From a virus: a stretch of DNA of 42,200 nt. The position numbers and the translations under genes are program-made. A model generated the notes under the pieces. It was given only the letters and a program-made list of their open reading frames with translations. It did no database searches and was not told the DNA's origin. The stretch covers positions 1-42,200 of IMG/VR virus record IMGVR_UViG_3300021093_000148; one strand, given 5' to 3'. This document shows, one piece after another, positions 1 to 7,943 of this stretch (its first letter is position 1; every line of letters starts with the position of its first letter).

Positions 1-13
1 AAAATAAAGAACG

Positions 14-38
14 CCAGCGACCCCCTATTACTCGCTGG
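14..38. repeat. Short inverted repeat at left edge
   Basis: CCAGCGA and TCGCTGG form a 7-bp stem around an 11-nt loop. No T-run follows, so it is not a clear terminator. The stem bases resemble the outer stems of the hairpins in the array at 31-36 kb, but this may be chance. Confidence 0.3.
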
Positions 39-131
39 ACAGGACACGTATGTCAGCATGACTAGCTAGACCTTATCCTACGGAATAGGCTAGAGATAAG
101 TGTGCTAGAAGGCTCTACAGCGTGTCTGGAA

Positions 132-203
132 GCCCTCGTAGCTCAGTGGTAGAGCAACCGCCTTGTAAGCGGTAGGTCGACAGTTCAATCCTGTCCGAGG
201 GCT
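132..203 (+). tRNA. tRNA-Thr (anticodon TGT)
   Basis: A full cloverleaf is visible. The acceptor stem GCCCTCG pairs with CGAGGGC. The anticodon stem ACCGC/GCGGT encloses loop CTTGTAA, giving anticodon TGT. The T arm carries GTTCAATC. The 3' CCA is not encoded. A second tRNA-Thr(TGT) lies at 28622-28697. Confidence 0.95.
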
Positions 204-225
204 CTGATATAATTTGGAGACTATA

Positions 226-381
226 ATGGAAATATTTTGGTTTTTATTTGGACTAAGCGTTGGTCTTTTAGCCGATTTCCTACTAGTCTTACACATGCTT
301 AAGCCCATAAAAAAGCGTATATCTAAACTGGAGATTTTAACTGGAGATTTTAATGCAAAAAATAATTCTAAAGTCTTTTGA
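226..381 (+). CDS. Small single-span membrane protein
   Basis: This 51-aa ORF starts at an ATG 22 nt after the tRNA, behind TTGGAGA as a Shine-Dalgarno. A hydrophobic segment at about residues 3-24 (EIFWFLFGLSVGLLADFLLV) is followed by a basic stretch (KPIKKR) and a polar tail. One transmembrane helix with the positive side inward is predicted. It overlaps the next gene by 29 nt in another frame, as is common in phages. Function unknown. Confidence 0.6.
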   Translation: MEIFWFLFGLSVGLLADFLLVLHMLKPIKKRISKLEILTGDFNAKNNSKVF

Positions 382-598
382 AAATAGTTCAGTTATTAAA
401 TTATCTATGTGGAATCCTGACACGCAAGATTTAATAATTGTTTTTAGCAGTGGTTCTATTTGGCGTTATGCTAAAGTACCTTACGTTGTTTGTTGGTCTT
501 TATATTCTGCTGAGTCTTCTGGTAATTATTTTAATAAAAATATTAGAGGCAAGTATGAAGAATTTTCTATATATAAGCCTGGAGTACCCATTGTCTAA
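353..598 (+). CDS. KTSC-domain protein
   Basis: This 81-aa protein matches the KTSC pattern along its length: SSVI near the start, a Tyr-less W-N-P strand, L-x-I-x-F-x-S-G-S, then W-R-Y-x-x-V-P, A-E-S-S-G-x-Y-F-N and I-R-x-x-Y. KTSC domains are short phage and bacterial modules, sometimes fused to lysyl-tRNA synthetases or helicases, with poorly known roles. The whole protein is one domain here. It overlaps the genes on both sides, suggesting translational coupling. Confidence 0.8.
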   Translation: MQKIILKSFENSSVIKLSMWNPDTQDLIIVFSSGSIWRYAKVPYVVCWSLYSAESSGNYFNKNIRGKYEEFSIYKPGVPIV

Positions 599-740
599 GA
601 AGAAAAAAAATAAAAACAAACGTAGACCCAAAAAATCTTCTTATCTTTACTGTACTGATTCCCCAGAACAAATTAAAACTATAGCAATGAAGGTGTTTGG
701 TTCTATTTATTTTTCTCCATCTTCTTTAAATGACAATTAA
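591..740 (+). CDS. Lys-rich small protein, TTG start
   Basis: This 49-aa ORF begins at a TTG six bases after GGAG (581-584) and overlaps the KTSC stop. The N-terminus is a run of Lys, Asn and Arg (SKKKKNKNKRRPKKSS), followed by YLYCTDSPEQIKTIA. The basic leader suggests nucleic acid binding, but nothing is recognisable. The alternative ATG at 555 would lie inside the KTSC gene with a poorer ribosome site. Confidence 0.5.
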   Translation: MSKKKKNKNKRRPKKSSYLYCTDSPEQIKTIAMKVFGSIYFSPSSLNDN

Positions 741-742
741 AA

Positions 743-771
743 TTGTTTTTTACACATCTCTGTAGTATAAT
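743..771 (+). promoter_or_regulatory. Sigma70-type promoter for the proteasome-like gene
   Basis: TTGTTT (743-748), a 17-nt spacer and a perfect TATAAT (766-771) lie 33 nt before the ATG at 805. AAGGA just before the ATG gives a normal ribosome site. It is one of the best consensus promoters in the window. Confidence 0.75.
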
Positions 772-804
772 CCATGTGTTACTAGTTCAAAACCAAGGAT
801 TACC

Positions 805-1413
805 ATGACTACTATTTTAGGTGTTCAAGGAGAAGGTTTCAGTGTCATTTGCACTGACTCAAGAATTTCATCTATGGATGAAAGCGGTTTTACATCTCAA
901 ATAATAACTTTAGCCAAGAATTCTTCTAAAGTTGCTGTCAATGGCAAGTATCTTTTGGGTGCCGCTGGTGATGTTAGGGCTATCAATATCTTGCATCACG
1001 TTTTTGTTCCACCTGTTCCATCTCCTGGGTTGTCTGGATCAAAGTTGGACAGTTTTTTTACCAATAAATTTGTTCCTACTTTGAGAAATACATTTGAAGT
1101 TCAAGGTTATGCTGCTCCTGAAAGAGATAATTCATCTCACATTGCTGAGCAGGGATCTACCGTTATATGCTCTGTTCATGGATACATATATGTTGTAGAC
1201 GGAGATTATTCTTGGACTTCTGATGCAACTGGTTTATATGCTTTAGGAACTGGAAGTGCTTATGGTTTAGGTGCTCTTTCTGTTTTGTTTAACAAGAAAA
1301 AAGAACTTAATCCACTTCAAACAAAGTCTCTTTGTCTTAAAGCTATTGCTATAGCTGCAAAGTATGACCCCCATACTGGTCCTCCTTACTATACTTACAT
1401 ACAGGAACAGTAG
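805..1413 (+). CDS. Proteasome beta / HslV-like Ntn hydrolase, copy 1
   Basis: This 202-aa protein starts MTTILGV. Removal of Met would expose a Thr1 nucleophile, as in proteasome beta subunits and HslV. Asp17 is at the expected position in TDSRIS. A Lys (residue 41 of the processed chain) in KVAVNGKYLLGAAG matches the catalytic Lys33 context of beta subunits, with about 8 extra residues before it. LGTGSAYGLGAL matches the Ser129-region motif. Length is close to beta subunits and HslV. No alpha subunit, ATPase or propeptide is present here. The gene has its own consensus promoter. A paralogue lies at 27784-28395. Fold and catalytic class are well supported; substrate and role are unknown. Confidence 0.85.
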   Translation: MTTILGVQGEGFSVICTDSRISSMDESGFTSQIITLAKNSSKVAVNGKYLLGAAGDVRAINILHHVFVPPVPSPGLSGSKLDSFFTNKFVPTLRNTFEVQGYAAPERDNSSHIAEQGSTVICSVHGYIYVVDGDYSWTSDATGLYALGTGSAYGLGALSVLFNKKKELNPLQTKSLCLKAIAIAAKYDPHTGPPYYTYIQEQ

Positions 1414-1428
1414 ATAAGGAATATCAAC

Positions 1429-1734
1429 ATGGAAAGAGAAAAACTTTTTTGCGATTCTTGTAAAAAAGTTTGGAGTCGCACAAAAACAAGAGGCAGAAAG
1501 CCACGTATTTGTCCAAATTGTGTTGCTCAAATAATTATTGATCAGCAAGAAGAAGACGTAGAACTTTCTGTTGTTCAAGAAGATTCTCCAGCACCAACCA
1601 AGTACCCTCCCAATACCAAGTGGCATTGCCCTTCTTGTCGTGCATCTGTAAAAATATGTATTGGAATTAATTACCCTCCGACTCACCAATGTCCAAAAAG
1701 ACTCAGAAGAGTTTATCAATTGGAAATGATATAA
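1429..1734 (+). CDS. Double zinc-ribbon small protein
   Basis: This 101-aa protein has an N-terminal CDSC...CPNC pair (about residues 8-31) and a C-terminal CPSC with a second Cys cluster (about 68-88). They are separated by an acidic, Pro-containing linker. The spacing suits two zinc-binding ribbons. It starts 15 nt after the proteasome-like gene and ends 3 nt before the next, so it is probably cotranscribed. It could be a nucleic acid or protein adaptor; no family is recognised. Confidence 0.7.
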   Translation: MEREKLFCDSCKKVWSRTKTRGRKPRICPNCVAQIIIDQQEEDVELSVVQEDSPAPTKYPPNTKWHCPSCRASVKICIGINYPPTHQCPKRLRRVYQLEMI

Positions 1735-1737
1735 AAA

Positions 1738-1959
1738 ATGACATTTGCAAATTCTCCATTGCCACAAATCCAAAATATTATCAATGAATTGGAAAACCAA
1801 ATTTCCAAGGACACAATAGATCAATATGTAGCTAAAACGCTTATGATTTTTGCTGTTAACCGTTTTAACTTATTGATTTCTTATATCGATTCTCTTGAAT
1901 CAAAACTTGAATCGGCAGTTGCGGAAAATCAAAGATTACAAAATATTGCAGTTTACTGA
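1738..1959 (+). CDS. Short coiled-coil protein, copy 1
   Basis: This 73-aa helical protein ends in a heptad-like stretch (LESKLESAVAENQRLQ) typical of a coiled coil. The last residues NIAVY match QVAQY at the end of the 81-aa protein at 29368-29613. Both lie between a proteasome-like gene and the MPELNANIPP gene, so they are probably paralogues in a duplicated block. A role in oligomerisation is likely; function unknown. Confidence 0.65.
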   Translation: MTFANSPLPQIQNIINELENQISKDTIDQYVAKTLMIFAVNRFNLLISYIDSLESKLESAVAENQRLQNIAVY

Positions 1960-2000
1960 ACATTAAAAAAATTTATATTAAAAAGGACTAGTGCTTTAAA

Positions 2001-2207
2001 GTGCCGATAATTATTACTAACGAACATGATCATCCGTGCATCAACGCTCATCAATCAAAAGGATATTTATTTTTAAGAAATGGAACTTCTTTATTTTTTG
2101 ATGTTTTGTACTATAATGATTCTTGCTACTATCTTGAATATGTTGAAGATGAGCGCAGCACCATCGTTTTAACTTCAAATATAGTAGAAATGATAAAGTA
2201 TATTTAA
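2001..2207 (+). CDS. Hypothetical protein, GTG start
   Basis: This 68-aa ORF starts GTG-CCG (MPIIITNEHDHPC). It contains short beta-strand-like runs (GYLFLRNGTSLFFDVLYY, DERSTIVLTSNIVEMI), suggesting a small beta-rich fold. The nearest purine-rich ribosome site (AAGGA) is about 14 nt upstream, which is long, so the start is uncertain. Function unknown. Confidence 0.5.
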   Translation: MPIIITNEHDHPCINAHQSKGYLFLRNGTSLFFDVLYYNDSCYYLEYVEDERSTIVLTSNIVEMIKYI

Positions 2208-2235
2208 TACAATATAAGCCAGATGAAAGAACAGT

Positions 2236-2886
2236 ATGCCAGAACTAAATGCAAATATTCCTCCAATTGAGTGCTATGTTCGTGGCAATTATTTAAGGGA
2301 TCAAAAAGATTCTCATAATAAATATTTTCCCTGCATGATCTTTGGCGTTGCCTCAATCCAGGGTAGGAGTCCCTTGTTTCATTTCTTGATGGAAGATGGT
2401 GGTGTTTGGTGGAGAATGCCAATAAGTGCTTTTTGCGAAGAGCCAGGAGTGCCAGAAATAGACATTCACGATTTGGTTTTGTGGAACTCTTTTAGCCCAC
2501 ATATCACTGTAACTGAATTTCAAGCAATGAGAAATATGAGAATGGAATATGTATCAAGGAGCGGAAAGTTTATAAAAGGAAAATATTTATTTACGCTTGA
2601 TTGGCACGCTCCCGATGATAACACAACCAACTTGGGTTTTAGCACAAATCCAGGGCAGCACAAGTGCGGTCACGTAATCATAAGAGACGATGGCAATTAT
2701 GCTATTCAACCCAACAATAGGGTTCGCCTATATGACCCTTCTTACACAACTAAAAAAGTAAATTTAATTGATCGTCTTATAAATACTAGACAATGGGATG
2801 TTGAAGATGCAGACAAATGGGTAACTTCAGACGATGACCGCTATCACTATGGAGTTGTCAGTGAGGCAAAAGAATCACAATTTTAA
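2236..2886 (+). CDS. Conserved phage protein MPELNANIPP family, copy 1
   Basis: This 216-aa soluble protein starts MPELNANIPPIECYVRGNYL. It is rich in aromatic and His residues (LMEDGGVWWRMPI, FTLDWHAPDDNTTN, PGQHKCGHVIIRDDGN, IQPNNRVRLYDPS). By memory this resembles a conserved uncharacterised protein of aquatic phages; I cannot verify that here. The copy at 29715-30356 is nearly identical in protein but has many silent differences. A conserved Cys/His pair in QHKCGH could bind metal. Function unknown. Confidence 0.8.
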   Translation: MPELNANIPPIECYVRGNYLRDQKDSHNKYFPCMIFGVASIQGRSPLFHFLMEDGGVWWRMPISAFCEEPGVPEIDIHDLVLWNSFSPHITVTEFQAMRNMRMEYVSRSGKFIKGKYLFTLDWHAPDDNTTNLGFSTNPGQHKCGHVIIRDDGNYAIQPNNRVRLYDPSYTTKKVNLIDRLINTRQWDVEDADKWVTSDDDRYHYGVVSEAKESQF

Positions 2887-2975
2887 AATCCTATATAGGG
2901 TAAATTTGAAAAAAATTTTTGAGGCCCTTTTTCTGTTTTAACTTTTTTTTGATTTTTTGGTTTATACAAAAAATA

Positions 2976-3308
2976 CTAAAAGATTCCACTTAATCCAGAT
3001 TTAATTACTCTTCTTGCTACGTCTGTATCTCTTTCTAGCATTTGTTGGCTTTTGTTTATACCTGTTTTAATTGTACTAAATATATCTTTTGCGTGATGTC
3101 CAACAACAGCTCTAGTTCCTAACCCTATTTGCTCAACAATTTCTCCTGCACCTACATATCCTAATGCTGATACTCCCACTATACTTGCGGCAGATCCACT
3201 TGTTCCTACGGGTCCTTGTCCTCCAGAAGCTTTGTTGACTACTTGTCCTCCACCAAACATTCCTGCTCCAAAGGCTATCATTTTTTTATCTGTTCTACTC
3301 AGCGCCAT
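2976..3308 (-). CDS. Gly/Ala-rich hypothetical protein
   Basis: This 110-aa protein is preceded by a good ribosome site (AGGAG, then ATG). The N-terminal half is Gly-rich with weak hydrophobicity (MIAFGAGMFGGGQVV, SIVGVSALGYVGAGEI). The C-terminal half is polar and helical. Composition resembles the other minus-strand Ala/Gly-rich proteins nearby (3604-4675, 6266-6787), possibly virion or ejected proteins. No family recognised. Confidence 0.55.
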   Translation of the reverse strand: MALSRTDKKMIAFGAGMFGGGQVVNKASGGQGPVGTSGSAASIVGVSALGYVGAGEIVEQIGLGTRAVVGHHAKDIFSTIKTGINKSQQMLERDTDVARRVIKSGLSGIF

Positions 3309-3396
3309 GTGCTCTCCTGTTCTGCTTTGATAATAGTAATTTTTTATGCTTTCAAAGTTATTTTTTTTTATATGTCACATCATCTTTGGGAACTGT

Positions 3397-3425
3397 TTTA
3401 CAAAAAATGCTGTTATTATTATGGT
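3397..3425 (+). promoter_or_regulatory. Promoter for the small gene at 3446
   Basis: TTTACA (3397-3402), a 17-nt spacer and TATGGT (3420-3425) lie just upstream of an AAGGAG ribosome site and the ATG at 3446, in the divergent gap after the minus-strand gene that starts at 3308. Confidence 0.55.
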
Positions 3426-3445
3426 TAAAATCTTTAAGGAGAAAA

Positions 3446-3571
3446 ATGTCTTTTTTTGAATCAGAACTAGCAAAAATTAAATACAATTCAAAGCTTCATA
3501 ACAGCAACTCAGCTTTAAGAATTAAGATGAGAGTTAAAAATCGTAAGAAAAAAGATAGAGTTTTAAACTAA
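3446..3571 (+). CDS. Small basic protein
   Basis: A strong ribosome site AAGGAG five bases before the ATG sets the start and gives 41 aa. After MSFFESELAKIKYNSK the C-terminal half is strongly basic (RIKMRVKNRKKKDRV). It is isolated on the plus strand between minus-strand genes and has its own promoter. The basic tail suggests nucleic acid binding. Unrecognised. Confidence 0.6.
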   Translation: MSFFESELAKIKYNSKLHNSNSALRIKMRVKNRKKKDRVLN

Positions 3572-3603
3572 CTTTTTAAAATCTTAGAGATTTAAATCGC
3601 CGA

Positions 3604-4158
3604 TTATAATATTTCGCCGAGTAATCCTTCGCCAATATCGCTTGCGGTTAGACCCTTTTTACCTCGTGCAGCCACTGCTGCTGCAGCTCGAAGAGCGCCT
3701 AAAACTCCTTTAAGAGTTTTCTTTGACATAACCCCAACTCTTTTGCCTGCAATTTCTTTAGCTGGTCCTTCCATTAATTCTTTTATTGGTTCAAATTTTC
3801 TTGCAACGCCGGGATATTTATCTGAATATCCATGAAATCTGGATTCAATTGCCGCATCAACAACCGCTTGCATTCCGCCAGCCCCCCTTATGAAAGCTTC
3901 CTCTGCTTCTTTTATTTTATCAAGTCCAGTCTGCAAAACTGTAGCTGCTGCTGCTCTTCCGCTGCGAACAGGAGTGAGAATAAGAGCAGCTTCTCGTGGT
4001 TTTCGTTCTTTTGCAATTTCAAGTGCGGCCATTGCGACTTCTCTTCTTCTATGGGCACTTGGCTCCGAAAGATCCGATATATGGTCCTGCAAAAATTGTT
4101 TTCCGACTGATTCTTGAGTAGCTTCAAGAGCAGCGTTTGCTCTATCTGATACAGTCAA
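3604..4158 (-). CDS. Ala-rich helical protein (C-terminal part of a split gene?)
   Basis: This 184-aa frame starts at TTG (4158) inside the end of the previous frame (overlap 17 nt). It is rich in Ala, Arg and Lys helices and ends in an Ala-rich stretch (GALRAAAAVAARGKKGL) similar in style to the C-termini of 6266-6787 and 8204-9073. Removing one base near 4158 would fuse it to the 4142-4675 frame as one 356-aa protein, which looks more natural than a TTG start without a ribosome site. It may be a virion-associated or ejected protein. Confidence 0.55.
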   Translation of the reverse strand: MTVSDRANAALEATQESVGKQFLQDHISDLSEPSAHRRREVAMAALEIAKERKPREAALILTPVRSGRAAAATVLQTGLDKIKEAEEAFIRGAGGMQAVVDAAIESRFHGYSDKYPGVARKFEPIKELMEGPAKEIAGKRVGVMSKKTLKGVLGALRAAAAVAARGKKGLTASDIGEGLLGEIL

Positions 4159-4675
4159 TCCGTAGATTTACAAGAGCTGATTCTTCAACTGTTCTTGGAG
4201 ATAAATCAACTCCAAGATCTCTTCCCAAAACTCCAAGCTTATCTCTTATTCTTACAGAAAAATCTTCAACACTTTCATTTGGCAGCCTCGAGATGCTAGC
4301 AAGAATTGTTTGTTCACCCCTTACAGCTCTAGATAAAGAATTGGGAACGTTTAAATCTGGATGTATTTGAGATTCGTCGGCTACTGTTATATAAACGTGT
4401 GGTGATGGATTATCATTTGAAAAACCTCCTCCACGTATGGCGTTTGTGACTGCTTCTGGATCTCGTGCGTCCCAACCGTATGAAAATCCAGCAAAGGCAT
4501 CACCAGCTGTAGATTGTTTTAATCCAGGAGATCCAGAAGCTAGTATCTTCTCTCCAACTTCTAATCTAGTACGAGAGTGATGTAATAAATAAACTTTGCC
4601 ATCTATGTCTATTTTAAGAGCATCTTCTGGTATGTCTTCTGCAGCTTCTCCTAGTTTTCTTGTGACACCGTCCAT
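4142..4675 (-). CDS. Hypothetical protein, possible ADP-ribosyltransferase-like fold (N-terminal part of a split gene?)
   Basis: This 177-aa frame reads KIDIDGKVYLLHHSRTRLE near the start, then FAGFSYGWDARDP and PHVYITVADESQ. The order of a His-containing strand, a Tyr-containing strand and a later strand faintly recalls ADP-ribosyltransferase folds, but no catalytic Glu signature can be assigned; treat this as speculative. It ends 17 nt inside the next frame (3604-4158). No clear ribosome site precedes the ATG. Confidence 0.5.
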   Translation of the reverse strand: MDGVTRKLGEAAEDIPEDALKIDIDGKVYLLHHSRTRLEVGEKILASGSPGLKQSTAGDAFAGFSYGWDARDPEAVTNAIRGGGFSNDNPSPHVYITVADESQIHPDLNVPNSLSRAVRGEQTILASISRLPNESVEDFSVRIRDKLGVLGRDLGVDLSPRTVEESALVNLRIDCIR

Positions 4676-4731
4676 AATATATTAAAAGCTTTTCTTATCC
4701 TGTTTTTTAAAAAATCACAAGTTTATAGTAC

Positions 4732-4760
4732 TGATTTTTTTGTTTTTTTTATGGTATAAT
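4732..4760 (+). promoter_or_regulatory. Extended -10 promoter
   Basis: TGATTT (4732-4737), a 17-nt T-rich spacer and TATAAT (4755-4760) preceded by TGG give an extended -10. It drives the gene at 4809. TTTAAAGCGCCGA lies in the leader at 4774-4786. Confidence 0.65.
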
Positions 4761-4808
4761 TAATGTCCTAGAATTTAAAGCGCCGAACTTTTGCAAAGGA
4801 TACAAAAA

Positions 4809-5084
4809 ATGAACTACACAAAAGTGTACAGACAAGTGTATGAGGTCTTGTCAAAAACAGGATTAGAGCACGAAAAAATACACAATGCTTCCCTAAGAAT
4901 AACAAATGCTCTTAGCGAAATATACATTTATACTAACAAGCAGTTTCCAGAAGCGCTTGACCCAATATTGCAAATAGCAGAAAATTTCTGCTCTCAGGTC
5001 AAGGTTGGTGGATATGATTTAGACGACAAGGGATTGCCGTCTGGTTACGGAATCAGTGCAAGCGGATTAAAAAATAAAGAATGA
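4809..5084 (+). CDS. Hypothetical helical protein
   Basis: The ATG at 4809 follows AAAGGA and gives 91 aa starting MNYTKVYRQVYEVL. Mostly helical, with a Gly-rich C-terminal turn (GGYDLDDKGLPSGYG). A consensus promoter lies 49 nt upstream and tRNA-Gly follows. Nothing recognisable. Confidence 0.6.
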   Translation: MNYTKVYRQVYEVLSKTGLEHEKIHNASLRITNALSEIYIYTNKQFPEALDPILQIAENFCSQVKVGGYDLDDKGLPSGYGISASGLKNKE

Positions 5085-5162
5085 TAGGCGCGCCAGCTAC
5101 AAATGATGGTTAGAAACAATAGAATAATATTTATAAAGCTCATAAGCACATAGTAAGGCTTT

Positions 5163-5236
<74 letters not shown>

Positions 5237-5258
5237 TCTAAAATAAAAGGAAATAACA

Positions 5259-6269
5259 ATGAATAAAAGAGTGTTTTTAACAGGAGCTGGTGGATTTGTA
5301 GGCCATCATACTCTGGAGCACATTTTGAAAACAACTGACTGGGATGTTGTCATCAGTGATTCGTTCCGTCATCGAGGAGTAACTGACCGCATTACTTCCA
5401 TTGGGTGCTGGGAAGCAGAAAGACATCGTGTTCAGTTAATTACTCATGATCTAACTGTTCCATTTTCTGATGTAATGATTAAAGATATGGGGCACATTGA
5501 TTATATTATTTCTATGGCATCTGATTCACATGTTGACAGATCAATTACCGACCCTGCACCATTTATTTTGAACAACGTTGCACTTGTCGTAAACATGTTG
5601 GAATTGGCTAGAAAAATTCAGCCAGAAGTATTTCTTCACGTTTCAACAGATGAGGTATACGGTCCGGCACCAAAGGGGTATGCTCACATAGAGTGGGACA
5701 CAATCTTGCCGTCCAATCCTTACTCTGGATCAAAAGCTGCACAAGAGGCTGCATGCATTTCTTATTGGAGAACATTTGAAGTTCCGGTTGTAATCACTAA
5801 TACAATGAACATTATTGGAGAACGTCAAGATCCAGAGAAGTTTGTTCCAAAGATCATGTATTGCCTAGAGAAAAACGTTCCTATGACAATTCATGGAACA
5901 CCAGAGAATATTGGTTCCAGATATTATCTTCACGCAAGAAATCAAGCAGACGCTTTATTATTTATACTAAAAAATCTTCCAGCGATCTCCTACCCAAATG
6001 CTGACAGACCAGACAAGTATCACATTGTTGGAGAAAGAGAAGTAGACAACCTAGAGATGGCAAAGATGGTTGCTTTCTACTGGGGCAAGGAACTTCAGTT
6101 TGAGTTTGAAGATTTTCACACTACACGTCCTGGGCACGATCTTCGTTATGCCCTAGACGGAACAAAGCTAGCCAAAGCTGGATGGGTTGCCCCAATTCCT
6201 TTGGAGCAGTCTTTGCAAACTACAGTTGAATGGACAAAGAAACATCCAGAATGGCTTTGGAGAAGCTAA
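5259..6269 (+). CDS. NAD-dependent epimerase/dehydratase, RmlB-like
   Basis: This 336-aa protein is an extended short-chain dehydrogenase. The N-terminal Rossmann motif GAGGFVG is at residues 9-15, STDEVYG at 129-135 and the catalytic YSGSK at 155-159. This set is characteristic of dTDP-glucose 4,6-dehydratases and related sugar-nucleotide enzymes. Length fits the family. It probably makes a modified sugar nucleotide, used for glycosylation of virion, DNA or host surface; the glycosyltransferase at 23226-24236 is a possible partner. The ribosome site AAGGA precedes the ATG. The gene is monocistronic and convergent with the next. Confidence 0.9.
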   Translation: MNKRVFLTGAGGFVGHHTLEHILKTTDWDVVISDSFRHRGVTDRITSIGCWEAERHRVQLITHDLTVPFSDVMIKDMGHIDYIISMASDSHVDRSITDPAPFILNNVALVVNMLELARKIQPEVFLHVSTDEVYGPAPKGYAHIEWDTILPSNPYSGSKAAQEAACISYWRTFEVPVVITNTMNIIGERQDPEKFVPKIMYCLEKNVPMTIHGTPENIGSRYYLHARNQADALLFILKNLPAISYPNADRPDKYHIVGEREVDNLEMAKMVAFYWGKELQFEFEDFHTTRPGHDLRYALDGTKLAKAGWVAPIPLEQSLQTTVEWTKKHPEWLWRS

Positions 6270-6787
6270 CGAAATAGTCTTCCAAAGTTAGTTCCTCTAA
6301 GAAGTTTTACTGCTCTTGCTCCTAAACCTTTAGACGCCTTAGTTCCTGTTGAAACTGCACTAGCTACTTCTGCTGCAGCATGAAGGTTCCTTTTGGTAGC
6401 TGATGCAGATCCACCTAAGGCACGAGCGGCAACAGGGGCTGCCCTTGAAGCTGTAGTAGATGCAGCAGCGGCTGCAGTAGTAGCTACAGAAGCGGCCATT
6501 TTTTGTTCATTTGGAATAATTTCAACCACTCTACCTATGTCTTCTGGAACGGTTGGGTTTTTTCCTGCTAATATTTCTTTTGTTTTTTCCATTAAACCAG
6601 GAAAAGGAACACCTTCTTGACCAAGTCCGGCGACTCCAGCTTCTACCCCAAGAATTTTACTCTCTACGACATATTCAGCATGACTAAAAAAACTTTGTGG
6701 ATCAATGTGGATGCCGGCCCTCTCGAGCATGACGTGGGCGGCACCCCCGGGGATGAATCCCGTACCGGGGGCGGCGGGCTTGAGCAA
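6266..6787 (-). CDS. Ala-rich protein, probable C-terminal part of the metallopeptidase-like gene
   Basis: This frame (173 codons) begins LKPAAPGTGFIPGGAAH, continues through a helical region and ends in Ala-rich and basic segments (GLGARAVKLLRGTNFGRLFR). It overlaps the 3' end of 6702-7901 in another frame. Dropping one base near 6785 joins ...AGMLRSL directly to LKPAAPG, giving one 544-aa protein. The overlap is unusually GC-rich. Composition resembles phage virion or ejection proteins. Confidence 0.6.
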   Translation of the reverse strand: MLKPAAPGTGFIPGGAAHVMLERAGIHIDPQSFFSHAEYVVESKILGVEAGVAGLGQEGVPFPGLMEKTKEILAGKNPTVPEDIGRVVEIIPNEQKMAASVATTAAAAASTTASRAAPVAARALGGSASATKRNLHAAAEVASAVSTGTKASKGLGARAVKLLRGTNFGRLFR

Positions 6788-7901
6788 GAGACCTTAGCAT
6801 TCCAGCATTATAAACCGACGCCCCCTGCATCTGTAGTTCTTGTGCAATGTGACTGGTAAAAAATGCAGAATCTTCGGGGGTATACAAAGAGCCATCTGGT
6901 TTTCTAATCAAACCTCTCTTAACCATTTCTACAACTTGTTCACTCAATAATCCAAGAGGCCCTTCAGAGTATGGGCCAAAAGAGGACGGGCTATGATACC
7001 CAGTAAGAATAATTGATCTGCTTAATGGAATTCCAGCTCTTTCAGCAAAAGCAATAGACCCTACTTGGGCAGTGACTTCTTCAACAGCGTGCTGGTTCAT
7101 TACGAACCTAGCAGCGTCCATGGCGTTGACTACAACAGGGTCATCGAAAGTCATAGATCCTGGAGCGGCAGTGGATATGTGATGCCTAAGATTTCCTATT
7201 TGATGAAGCAACAGAGCGTCTGCAAAAGATTGAGACCTTTTGTATTCAAAGGAAGAAGCTGCGTGCGTTAATTCGTGTGCAACTGTACTAAAAGCGTCAA
7301 GTGGAGCTGGAATTGAACTTTTTTGTCCTCCTTCTCCAATTGCCTGAATAAGCTCATAATCATATTTAGCTATTTTATCTCTAATAGCAATTAAACTAGT
7401 TGCAGTAGGGTGCTGGGCTATATCGATTCCTGAATCAGCTAAAACCTTTTTGTGTTCGGGGTTGAAGAGGGCTCCTGATGAATAAAAACCAAGCGTAGTA
7501 TCTGGTTCATCCATAGCTTGAAAAGCTTTTTCTCCGAGAATGGCAACAATGTTTTCTTCTGCAATTTCGGAAATTGGAACAGGAATACCAATTGGTAAGA
7601 TTCCTCTTGAGTCTATAGAAGATATACGAATGCTGGAGTCGTCAAATTTTCCTCCTCCAAAAAGAGTTTTAAGATCAGACACTAGATCTAAAGTAGTATC
7701 AACGCGCTCGAACGGGAAGACATCCTTCAATAGGGGAATTGGTCCTATAGGCTCTATGGTTGAGTCGCTAAAAATTATATCTTCTAATTTAGATAATTTA
7801 AAAGTTTTTGGATATAGCGCAGCTTGATATTGTTGCTGAGACCTTTCAAGTTCTTCTTGAATACTTTGAATTTTTTGTTTTAAACTGGAGAACAATCCCA
7901 T
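6702..7901 (-). CDS. HExxH metallopeptidase-like phage protein
   Basis: This 399-aa frame has an HELTH zinc-protease motif at residues 209-213, in a context (FSTVAHELTHAASSF) typical of zincins. A later HAVEEVTAQ helix could supply the third ligand. The N-terminus is a coiled-coil-like Gln-rich helix. The last ~30 residues (RRPRYGIHPRGCRPRHAREG) look like out-of-frame coding, because the natural C-terminus continues in the overlapping frame 6266-6787. Possible roles are a virion-carried peptidase or polyvalent ejected protein. The zincin call is good; the role is unknown. Confidence 0.65.
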   Translation of the reverse strand: MGLFSSLKQKIQSIQEELERSQQQYQAALYPKTFKLSKLEDIIFSDSTIEPIGPIPLLKDVFPFERVDTTLDLVSDLKTLFGGGKFDDSSIRISSIDSRGILPIGIPVPISEIAEENIVAILGEKAFQAMDEPDTTLGFYSSGALFNPEHKKVLADSGIDIAQHPTATSLIAIRDKIAKYDYELIQAIGEGGQKSSIPAPLDAFSTVAHELTHAASSFEYKRSQSFADALLLHQIGNLRHHISTAAPGSMTFDDPVVVNAMDAARFVMNQHAVEEVTAQVGSIAFAERAGIPLSRSIILTGYHSPSSFGPYSEGPLGLLSEQVVEMVKRGLIRKPDGSLYTPEDSAFFTSHIAQELQMQGASVYNAGMLRSLAQARRPRYGIHPRGCRPRHAREGRHPH

Positions 7902-7943
7902 AAAAATAAACCCAAATCAACAATCGTGAATAAAATTGAACAG

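Noticed and set aside
60-125. A second tRNA before tRNA-Thr
   Set aside because: Short stems can be drawn but there is no complete cloverleaf or T-arm sequence.
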